Assembly: GCA_025716815.1 (NCBI GenBank)
Contig: JAIXMN010000012.1
Coordinates: forward strand, 868,001-932,000
Reading direction: 5' to 3'
Source of the DNA: Dichotomocladium elegans
Lineage: Eukaryota > Mucoromycota > Mucoromycetes > Mucorales > Lichtheimiaceae
Length of the DNA stretch: 64,000 nucleotides
Below the pieces are notes generated by a model. That model made no database searches. It was not told the DNA's origin and saw only the letters and a list, made by a program, of their open reading frames with translations. Positions 35,641-45,421 of the stretch are shown piece by piece. A program made the position numbers and the translations under genes. Within the stretch, counting starts at the first letter, position 1, and each line of letters begins with the position of its first letter.

Positions 35641-36795
35641 TTATCTACAGAAGATCTGAAATATTACAAGATCGCAAAATGGAACAACGGTAACCGAATT
35701 ACATTTTATTTTGTTCTTGACAACTGACCAAAACTGCTCAATCGGATTGAGTTCAGGCGAGTAGGGTGGAAGATAAGCACATCGATATCCTCGACTCTCG
35801 ATGTATTTAGCGACATCCCCAGCCTTATGGATAGGTGCATTACCCATTGCCAAATAATGGCCTTTCATATGTTCATACTTATCCATCTCATCCATCGTAG
35901 CCTTAAGGAAGCTGAGATAATGTCCAGTTACAGTTCCTCTGCTCGTAACTTCAGATTGACCTGCCCTCTTTCTTTTCTTGATTGGGTGCTGTATGGGTCT
36001 CAAGATTCATTTAATGATCCTTGGTGCTGAGATTGCTCCCAAGATTGTGGTTGTCTTTGCTCTTGTCTTTGGTATTGTGACCACTGCAGGAATCACTTTC
36101 TTGGACCATGCTATGTTGCGTTTCATATTAATATGGAATCCAGCTTTGTCAAGGAAAACGCAGTTTTTTCTAAAGTCGATGGCGGTCCTGTCCCATTTGC
36201 ACACCCAGTCAAGGGGCTCTTGAATCTTCGCAGCACTATTCCTGTCTATAGGCTGAAACCGAGCCATTTTCAACGACAAGCTGCATTCATTTTTCAAAAA
36301 TCGGTGGAGCGTCGTTTTAGATACTTTGAGACCCTCCAATCTTTGAAGCAGTTGCTCTATCAGCTGCTTTAGAACAATGGATGTATTCTCATCAACGCAT
36401 TCTAGAATAAAGCTCTTGTGCTCTTCATTGAGAATACGCGAAGGACTCCTCCCTTCAGGTTTCTTAAAGATGCTGTCAAGGTCTTTCTCGTACTGTAACG
36501 TCCATCGCTGGACTGAACGAACATGGATTCCTAACTGTTTTGTAGCAGCTGATGCACTCAAAACCTTCTCAAACATCTGTTTAAAAAATCTGACCTTGTC
36601 TTGGTCCGTGTACGCTGTGTAACTGCGCTTAATCCCAGCTTCTTTCATCCCGTATGTCTGTATCCTTTCGCCTGGGAGTGTGTGCGGTAGTAAGATCGGA
36701 GTTATCTCTGCAATATATGGTACCCAGATATTCGGTGTGAGAACAAACGGATTGCAGAGGGTACATTTCTTCATCAACAACATGACCTTGGCCAT
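35641..36795 (-). pseudogene. Tc1/mariner-like transposase, inactivated
   Basis: One minus-strand frame of about 384 codons broken once by TGA at 36007-36009. Upstream of the stop: a helix-turn-helix region (SASAATKQLGIHVRSVQRW), a second HTH-like block (LIEQLLQRLEGLKVSKTTLH) and the first catalytic Asp in CVFLDKAGFHINM. Downstream: HYLAMGNAPIH and YLPPYSPELNPIEQFW with the third acidic residue. The second catalytic Asp, normally in MDNAPIH, is Gly (codon at 35842-35844). With a stop and a lost catalytic Asp the copy cannot make active enzyme. Terminal inverted repeats were not identified with certainty. It is the youngest of three same-orientation Tc1 copies in the window. Confidence 0.93.
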
Positions 36796-37451
36796 CTTCG
36801 TAGAAAAATAGGTTGCTCATTTCAAAAGAGAAAGAGTCAAAAGGACGAATTTTTATAGAGATAGATTTGCCAAGCTTTTTTTGTGCGACATGTTTCCGTG
36901 GATACATGTGGCATTTGCTTTGTCATCATGCGTATTCTGGGCAGGGGTGCGACCCTAATTTTGGAAAATGGTGTATGTCTGTGCGACAAGCTGTCTGTGG
37001 TTTCGGAATCTGATATAATTAATAGGATGAACAGCATTCCCGAACCGAAGACATGCTCCCATGAATACGTGCCAGAATACCACAGGAAAAAAGGGAGGGA
37101 CGAATGACTTGTGCTTGATTTAGCAGCCGCTGTGTGCCCACGCAGAACACAAAATGACATCAACGGATTATCTGAAGATACGTACTTACTAGCCCATGTG
37201 GGTCGTCTATACTTTGCCTGATCCGAGTTACTAGCAATCCTAAGATGAAATTCCTGGTGGATGGTCAAAATCACTCTTTCTTCCCAAAAGAGGTACATTC
37301 ATCAAACATGTAATCAGTTGGACTATGTTACACGCGTTGGTACCGTTGTGCGGTTAAGTAACCTGGAACAAGAAAATATTCTTGGTCACTCCTCTTCCTC
37401 GTTTCTACTCTTTGTTCTCCTTTATCGCATCCATATCCGAAGCAAAACAGT
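36796..37451. other. Region between transposon and methyltransferase gene 1
   Basis: Probably includes the transposon 5' end and the promoter of methyltransferase gene 1. No further gene is supported. Confidence 0.45.
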
Positions 37452-38870
37452 ATGGGTTGTGGAATATTTAGAGCTTTTTCCAAAAGACTTAACGGCGCAA
37501 GCGAGCAGCATATCAAAGAAATGGAGACACCTACTTCTTCCACATCTCATATTACTTCTGGGAAGACTGAGAATTCAGTGGATCGCTACGAAAATGGAAG
37601 GCGCTATACTGACCGTGCTGACGTAGCATATGTGCTGCCCATCGATGAAGAAGGTATAAGAAAAAAAATGAATATAAAAGACATTCGTTTATACATAGAT
37701 GGCACTGCGTGTATTTAGAGAACGACCGTGTACACCAGCAACATTGGCTTATAAAGCTTACCTTTGGTGGAAATTTCTCCGCCCCTATCACAGAGGACCT
37801 TGAAAAAGGCATTACCGTTCATGATGCAGGTTGTGGTACGTTGTCGCTGCCCAAGCTTCAGTCTCGCCGCAATATCCAAACTAATAACTGAGTGATCCCT
37901 GCTGTTGGAACATGCAGGTCCTGGAACGTGGACCTTGGACATGGCGAATGCCTACCCGCAGTCTACATTCTACGGCACTGATGTATCTGCTCGTTTTCCC
38001 AAGGAGATTAAACCTGGCAACTGTCATTTTCAGGTCCATAATCTCATAGATGAGGGATTCTTCCCAGAGAACTACTTTCACTTTATCCACCAGCGTTTGC
38101 TTGTCTTGGGTATTTTACAGAATGATTGGGAGAAGGTCAGTACATATGATAAGGTGTACGTACCTTTGATAACCGAATACATCTTCTTTTTCATTTATAA
38201 ATTACAAAAAGGTGATCCGAGAACACGTGCGTAACCTTGTTCCGGGTGGTTGGCTCGAATGTTCAGAGGTGAGTGGTCTGGTCTTTTTTTCAATCACATG
38301 CTCATCGTCCAATATGTAACATGGCCGAGATTTAACAGTTAGCGTTCTACGGTGCATATAATTCGGGACCCAATTATGCTGTGTTGTCCGATGCATGTAA
38401 GACAGCACAAGATACGCTTGATCAAGGAATACATAGACTTTTGATAATAACACAAGCCTGCACAGGGATTACAATGTGTGAAATCAAGGGTCTCTTCGCG
38501 AAAATACCCGACCACCTCCAACAACTATTCGAGCGTGCTGGTCTGATTAATATCGAACTTAAGGAAGGCAATGGCCCCATGAATCCATACAGCCAATATG
38601 GCAGACTTGCATCGTGAAAGCATCGTAACAATTACCGACTTTCTCTTTTTCTGCATGTTTCAACACGAGACACTAACACCGGCTTATCACAGCGAAAATT
38701 TCAAAGAAGTTTTCTTTGCCCTCAAACCCGTCATCGTATTAGCAAATCCTAGCCTGGATGCTAACGACAAGTTCCTGGAATTTCTGGAATCCTGTCTAAA
38801 AGAGTTTACAGAGCTTGGGACACGCCAAAAAATATACCGCGTCTGGGGCCAGAAACCATTTGAAGCCTAG
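37452..38870 (+). CDS. SAM-dependent methyltransferase, paralog 1
   Basis: About six exons; the first three are 37452-37653, 37719-37835 and 37918 onward, and the last ends QKPFEA at 38870. The SAM-binding motif I, HDAGCGPGTWTLDMA, spans an exon junction and is followed by the acidic GTDVSARFP and by FIHQRLLVLGI and the motif HVRNLVPGGWLECSE, so it is a class I Rossmann methyltransferase of the fungal Tam/LaeA-like kind. The N-terminus (MGCGIFRAF with Lys/Arg after) could be myristoylated or palmitoylated, since Gly2 and Cys3 are in the right place; inference. Substrate is unknown. Relative to its paralogs it lacks one splice donor, so 16 codons are apparently read through (about 38417-38464). 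Start at 37452 gives the same first-exon layout as paralog 2. Confidence 0.82.
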
Positions 38871-39536
38871 GAGTACCATACCAAGCAATAACTCTATCCT
38901 ATCATACATGCACGACATGAAGTAAACAGTAGCCCGGGGAGTTCATTTCCTGGCAACCATTCTATCGCTGAAAAATAATATCATGTTATGCCATTATATA
39001 TATCATGCTCATAACACTACACATCATGAATTTGACTGATATTCTCCCGAAAAGTGCATATTATGGAAAGAAATGCCGTATCGTCAATTAATAGTTAGTA
39101 GTAAAGTACACAATACAGCGTATAAAGAAGTTTCCCTGTTTTTATGATGTGTTACTGAACTACCGAAGAAAATAAATATAACATTTTACATTATAAACAT
39201 GGATCATGATGGTTTGATCCAACTAGGTCGAACAATAGAGAGTGCATCAACCGAAGCTGAAGAAGTGTCATGCGTATGATCCGAGCAGGCTAAATGAATC
39301 CATGCCTCTCTGGTGGATGGGCTAAGTGTCTGTACCACGTTAGTGATTCTGTCCTCTGATCGCATCGACTCTCACAACTTTAGAATCAGTCCCTACGTTT
39401 TGTACACTAAAGTTTCGCATTGAGTACTTTTTTTGGGGAGGCGGCTATATCACCACTTCTCCTTGTTTTGTATCTGCTCATTAAGAAAAAATATCCGTGG
39501 ATGTTTCACAACCACCACACTTCCGGCAACTTTGAA
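38871..39536. other. Intergenic region between convergent methyltransferase genes 1 and 2
   Basis: Genes 1 and 2 converge here. AT-rich sequence with no supported gene. Confidence 0.5.
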
Positions 39537-40961
39537 CTATTGAATATTGATATCGCCTGGCTTTTGCCCCCAGATACGATAGCCTATCTGTGCGGTGCCA
39601 AGTTCCGTAAACTCCTTGAGGCAATCTTCCAAGAATTTTTGGTATGTTTCATCGCCATTCAGCTCAGGATTCATCTTGACAATGAGAGGTTTAAGAGCAA
39701 TAAATGCTTCTCGGAAGTCCTCCCTGATATGTGCATATATATAAAACGTGAGCGACGTGCTGTGGCAAGCAATACGTACTCGTTCACAATCGTCATATCT
39801 TTTACCATGCAAGTCTCCCGTACTCCGTTTCTTGGTCCATTGGCCCGTACACTTCTTTGACTTCAATGTTCACCAAACCCGCACGTCTGAACATCTCCTC
39901 GAGATGATCAGGAATCTCAGCAAAGAGACCCTTGGCTTTACACATGGCCTGATCTGCATTGCATATGGGTCATCAGTCCTGAAATACGATCGAACCTGTG
40001 TAAATACTGTAGCCTGTTCCATACATGCTCTGACGAGGGTATCGTTGTGAGGTCCTGCGTTGTGCGCGCGATGAAAGGCAAACTATGGAATGGCAAGACA
40101 TGCTCATCAATAAAATCCAGGCAATGCATATCGCAGGCTAGGGTTGGACATATATATATATATATATAGCACTGACCTCCATGCATTCGATCCAGCCTCC
40201 AGGAGCGAGAGTGCGAACGTGTTCTTTGATCACCTTTGTTGTTGAAGGCGGATTTAAAAGCATGAATTAATTTCAATCTGTATTGGCTAGAGCGCAGCTT
40301 TTCACCGAACCTTCTCCCAGTCTTTTTCCAGGATACCCATCACAAGGAGCCGCTGATGAATGAAGTTAAAGTAGTTCTCAGGGAAAAATCCCTCGTATGT
40401 GATGTTATGAACTTTGAATTCGCAATTGCGAGGTTTGATGGTTTCAGGAAATCGGGCAGACACATCGGTGCCAATAAAAGTAGAACGCGGAAAATCGTTT
40501 GCCATCTCCAACGTCCATGTACCTGGGCCTTTATTGCTCGCAATGAAGTACATAATCTATACATCAGAAACAAGGCGAGGCCCATAAAGGATACACATAC
40601 CACATCCTGCATCATGGACGAGAATACCTTCATCAAGCTGCGCGTGTATAGGGGCATGGAAATTTCCACCGTGGGCATGTTTAATAAGCCAGTGCTGTTG
40701 ATGTACACGATCATCCTCTAAACCCAAATAGCCGATTGTATGTACCCATTATAAATGTCTATAGCCTGAGATATATATACCTTTATCATCCGTAGGAAGC
40801 ACATATGCTACGTCTGCGCGGTTATGATATCGCCTTCCGTTTTCGAATCGGACGACGGGTATGTCTGCATGTCGCAAAGAGGAAACAGATGGCTGCTTCG
40901 TCCCGTTGCTACTACTAGCATGACGTTTTCTGAATAAGGTTCTGAGTACACCACAATCCAT
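39537..40961 (-). CDS. SAM-dependent methyltransferase, paralog 2
   Basis: Begins MDCGVLRTLFRKRHAS, then VRFENGRRYHNRADVAYVLP, motif I region GPGTWTLEMANDFP, GTDVSARFP and FFPENYFNFIHQRLLVMG. The 3' half includes GGWIECME, a TA-rich intron, AHNAGPHNDTL, GLFAEIPDHLEEMFRRAG and TELGTAQIGYRIWGQKP. It ends GDINIQ. From 39566 to 40391 its sequence is nearly identical, introns included, to paralog 3 in inverse orientation, while the 5' half is clearly diverged. The Gly/Cys N-terminus is less suited to myristoylation than paralog 1 because residue 2 is Asp. Substrate is unknown. Confidence 0.8.
39566..40391 (-). repeat. Inverted repeat arm A (methyltransferase 3' half)
   Basis: About 826 bp matching 43268-44094 in reverse complement with only a microsatellite length change and single-base differences around it seen by eye. 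The boundary on the gene-internal side falls in the codons for GFFPENYF; the other ends at the IWGQKP codons, just before the stop. Arms are separated by about 2.9 kb. Confidence 0.95.
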
Positions 40962-42777
40962 TATTTTGATATATTTTGGAACGTATAAATAACGAGACGT
41001 AGACACAATTATTAGGGAGTGCAGAAGATGTTCAATATACACTAGTCCGTCTCATTGATTTTATATTGCCCTATCACACAAAGTACCACTTGTGTACAAC
41101 ACGAGGTAGATATTCTGAATCATAAATCCCTTATTGGCATGATACATTAGAAAATCTGCGTTTTGATCAAAATCCGCGAATATCAAGCACATGTTGTTCC
41201 CAATACCTGTTAGAGAATACTTCTCAGACTCTTTATATTACATATTCTTGGCAAGTACGCCTGCTGTATATAGCTCTTTTTCAGGACCTACTTCGTTGTT
41301 GAGTTTCAGAACTTGGATTACAAATCTTATAAGAAGAATGCGGTATTTGGTTCCCAAACACCCGTATCAACTAACAAGCTCAAACAAAATTTAGAGGTTG
41401 TGATACTATCAGTGGCACAATTCTGAAAAAAAGGAAAAAGGGTACCGAGATACTTGCCTCCCGGGATACACAAAGAGATTTTGTTGAGGATTTACAGTGT
41501 TCCTCAAATGATAATAGCCATGGATGTCATGAATGGAACGCTGTTTTTGAAACGACGGTATCTCATCAGTCCCTTGTGATACTCTAAGTTTTTGTTGATG
41601 GAAAGGTAACTCATGCTTCACACTGTCAAGTACTTGCGCAATTGCCTCGTACATTAAGCATGTACCATCGACTCTCTATTCGGCTTATAAGGCGGCGCGG
41701 TCGAGAGTTAATAGGGACATTGCGCAAAATTGGTCTATCAGGGGGCACGGTCCATATGTGGTTGACACAGTTGTACCAGCTCGTTGTACAAACCCGTGCC
41801 ACCACCAATAGGTTGCTTTCAGAAACTCTGTGGCAGGTCAGCTGATACTACTGAGAACTTTGTTGTCCCGTTTGAGCGTACAGTTCTCCTCAGTATCATC
41901 TTCAAGCCCGTCTGTTTTCACTAAGCAGCTCTGGTCGTTGAACGTTCAGATTTTGGCTTCCCGAATATGCCGCAAAATTCTAGGGGTCCTCTATTTCGTA
42001 CACTGAATATACTCTGCTTCATTCTCCCATGGATGTGAGCCTGCCACATCTTTTCCTTTCAGGAGGATGGCTCTCATCTTAGCTTCTGATCGCTAAGTCA
42101 GTTTTTTTTTTTTTAGGTTAAGAGACAAATATGTGAGAGACGAACAGAAAACAATACCTGAGCACTAACTAGGCGTTGCTGATCATACAAAGAATTCCAA
42201 GATGGTACACACAGTCCATCGTTACTCTCACCAAAATCCATGGAAGCGTATAATGGGTCTCAGTACTTTTGTGCTCGACAAGTAAGACAAGTACCCTGAG
42301 TGCGCGTAACCGTTGATGAAATAAAACAATGAAGATTCACGTCTTCATATCGACTCTGGGCCTTTCACTAGTGTGTTCCATCAAGATCAAATTATATAAG
42401 GGGTGGTTAGAGGTTCCCGTGTATGAAACTTCCATGTTTTCTAGGTAACCAGCCGTAAGACGTGTTACTATACTCCGTTGAAATCCTCGACTTTTACTAC
42501 AATATCAGTACACGTAGTGCTCATGATGCACACAAGAAAGCTACGTTGTGTGACACTATTACGAACTGTATATAAGAACGGATATAGGAATATTGTACTA
42601 TCGGCTGCTCTTTCCTTTGCAACACGTTCAATACAAGCCTGAGATGTTGGATAACGGTAGTGTAATATAGTGATAAGCTTCCTGGCGGACTAAGGCCAAA
42701 GAGCTGTTTCAGACCAAGGCCATCTACAAATCCCACGTTCACCAATTAATGGATTACTTTATATACCAGAGAACTCG
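40962..42777. other. Region between methyltransferase paralogs 2 and 3, no gene recognised
   Basis: The shared upstream space of two divergent paralogs, 1.8 kb. Frames of 60-81 codons near 41.4-41.8 kb have no recognised domain. A poly-T run is at about 42102-42114. Old repeat sequence is possible. Confidence 0.5.
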
Positions 42778-44135
42778 ATGGATCGCTTTGAAAATGGGAG
42801 ACGTTATTATAACCGTGCTGATGTAACATATGTATTGCCAAACGATAATAAAGGTATGTATATGAATTGCTACTAGAAGGCAAGCAAGTGGGTATATATG
42901 AAATCCACTAATTGTATTGTGCGCACTTAGAGAGCGAGCGAGTTCACAAGCAACATTGGGTTATAAAGGTTGCTCACGGAGGAAATTACCGCTCACCTAT
43001 CACGGATGAGCTCAATAAAGGCATCCTTGTCCATGATGCTGGGTGCGGTACGTGGCTGATTGATTGGTAAAGTTATTTCCAGATTCAATTTTAATATTCA
43101 AACTGGTTCATCGGTATGAATGGCTTGAAGGCCCGGGTACATGGACGCTGGAGATGGCAAAGGATTTTCCACACTCTACCTTCATTGGCACTGATGTGTC
43201 TGTTCCATCTGACCTAATTTCGAAGCCGGACAACTGCGAATTTAAAGTCCATAACCTCGCAAAGGAAGGATTTTTCCCTGAGAACTACTTTAACTTCATT
43301 CATCAGCGGCTCCTTGTGATGGGTATCCTGGAAAAAGACTGGGAGAAGGTTCGGTGAAAAGCTGCGCTCTAGCCAATACAGATTGAAATTAATTCATGCT
43401 TTTAAATCCGCCTTCAACAACAAAGGTGATCAAAGAACACGTTCGCACTCTCGCTCCTGGAGGCTGGATCGAATGCATGGAGGTCAGTGCTATATATATA
43501 TATATATATATATATCCAACCCTAGCCTGCGATATGCATTGCCTGGATTTTATTGATGAACATGTCTTGCCATTCCATAGTTTGCCTTTCATCGCGCGCA
43601 CAACGCAGGACCTCACAACGATACCCTCGTCAGAGCATGTATGGAACAGGCTACAGTATTTACACAGGTTCGATCGTATTTCAGGACTGATGACCCATAT
43701 GCAATGCAGATCAGGCCATGTGTAAAGCCAAGGGTCTCTTTGCTGAGATTCCTGATCATCTCGAGGAGATGTTCAGACGTGCGGGTTTGGTGAACATTGA
43801 AGTCAAAGAAGTGTACGGGCCAATGGACCAAGAAACGGAGTACGGGAGACTTGCATGGTAAAAGATATGACGATTGTGAACGAGTACGTATTGCTTGCCA
43901 CAGCACGTCGCTCACGTTTTATATATATGCACATATCAGGGAGGACTTCCGAGAAGCATTTATTGCTCTTAAACCTCTCATTGTCAAGATGAATCCTGAG
44001 CTGAATGGCGATGAAACATACCAAAAATTCTTGGAAGATTGCCTCAAGGAGTTTACGGAACTTGGCACCGCACAGATAGGCTATCGTATCTGGGGACAGA
44101 AACCAACGGAAACCGATGAGGTCTCCACAGAGTAA
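42778..44135 (+). CDS. SAM-dependent methyltransferase, paralog 3 (5' end possibly truncated)
   Basis: Starts MDRFENGRRYYNRADVTY. Homology to paralogs 1 and 2 continues a few codons upstream of this ATG (PENS), and the roughly 35-45 N-terminal residues of the paralogs, including MxCG, are not found, so the gene may have lost its first exon or start differently. It then has HDAGCGPGTWTLEMAKD, GTDVSVPSDL (diverged from SARFPE) and FFPENYFNF. From 43268 onward it is nearly identical to paralog 2, with the same introns: (TA)n intron after WIECME, and a 47-bp intron after VFTQ. Ends QKPTETDEVSTE. Expression is plausible but the start is uncertain. Confidence 0.72.
43268..44094 (+). repeat. Inverted repeat arm B (methyltransferase 3' half)
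   Basis: Reverse-complement partner of 39566-40391. The TA tract inside the intron is 25 bp here and about 20 bp in arm A, with one base change at its edge. No other differences were noticed by eye. Confidence 0.95.
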
Positions 44136-45421
44136 AAATTGATGTGAATAACTAGATGTGACATAAATAAGAATACGCTCAACTCTCCTGAACAAAATAA
44201 ATGTTAATTCGCTACAGTTAATGAGGTGATGTGTTTAACGATATGGGTTGGAGAAGAGCCATCATAGCTCGATTGGGCTATTGTATAAACCTACAGTGAA
44301 GTATATATCACCCATTGACTGACGGCCAAGATAAACTAAGAATACGTAGCGATCTCCCTCAAGAGAGCATCTCCAGCGAAGCTCTACGTCGTGTCATGCC
44401 GGATTTGTATACCGCATTCATTGCCCCGTTCTTTGACCCCAAGACAATTTACTGCATTGCATTCACGTCTTATCCTGTTACTTGACAAATGAGGACGCCT
44501 CAGGCCATTGAAGTACAACCATAGAGGAATAGGACCAGAAGACTTCGACACTTGGCTATTGGGTGCGTAGGCGCTCATTGGGCAAACAAAGGAGGATCGA
44601 ATAGACCTGATCGTCAATTTCAAGTGCAGGGTAATGCGAATGGGTTCTTGGAAAACGACGAGTGGCTCAAGCTGGGAAAATTCAAAGATTCCATTTCTTA
44701 TTCCTATAAGGGTCTTATCGACTGACTTAATGGGAGCAACTGCAATCCAACTTACAATATTTCTAAACACAGGTTATAATGCTATCGTATGTGAATGGAA
44801 ATCGTGTGTTATACACGAGCAGATTGCAGTTCCTCCTGATCGCCAAAGGATCGTTAAGAACAGACCGTAAAGGAGTTTTACGATGCTAAGACATTTATAG
44901 TATGTGCGCCGTAATTTTGATTTGAATAATGTTCATACTGATGGTATGATCTCTCCCATCACCCTCGGCCACTCCACAAAAGATCCTGGGAGCCGTGTCT
45001 ATGGTCACGTGAGTGATTCTTAGAAAACACCGGACACTTTGATGATCCCTGTCAATGTATATCGTTATTATGTGTCCTGTGGAACTGAATGGACAATGGT
45101 GTATCTTCCAATCGCCGGGAGCGCTAAAAGCTTTTCCGGGAAACTTTTTCTGCCTGATCTTCATTGTGTTATCCTGATAGAAACTTAGTCAGAAGGAAGA
45201 AATGCAAGTCGAAGATGACGGAGTTCATTTGCAACGAGATAATCACATGAATTCCAACCGTCAAAACGATTAAGCCAGGGGATTCTCGTTCCACTTACCC
45301 ACTCGATTCCGCTACCCCCACATCAGTCATACAGGTTGGAAAATTCAAAACCAGCTTCACTTAAAATGGGAGATTCACTCTCCTGCACGGCTCTCCATTT
45401 TTCAAAAGGTTAAGCCGTAGA
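44136..45421. other. Intergenic region between methyltransferase 3 and PEX5
   Basis: No supported gene. A 128-codon minus-strand frame at 44384-44770 has no recognisable domain and is probably chance. The right part contains the PEX5 promoter. Confidence 0.5.

Noticed and set aside
36837..37298. 153-codon minus frame upstream of the Tc1 transposase
   Set aside because: No similarity to known transposon or host proteins; probably the chance frame of element or flanking DNA.
41409..41845. Short frames suggesting a helix-turn-helix (LRKIGLSGGTVHMWL)
   Set aside because: The similarity is too short and no transposase or DNA-binding domain surrounds it.
44384..44770. 128-codon minus-strand frame
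   Set aside because: No domain, no plausible start context and composition like non-coding DNA.
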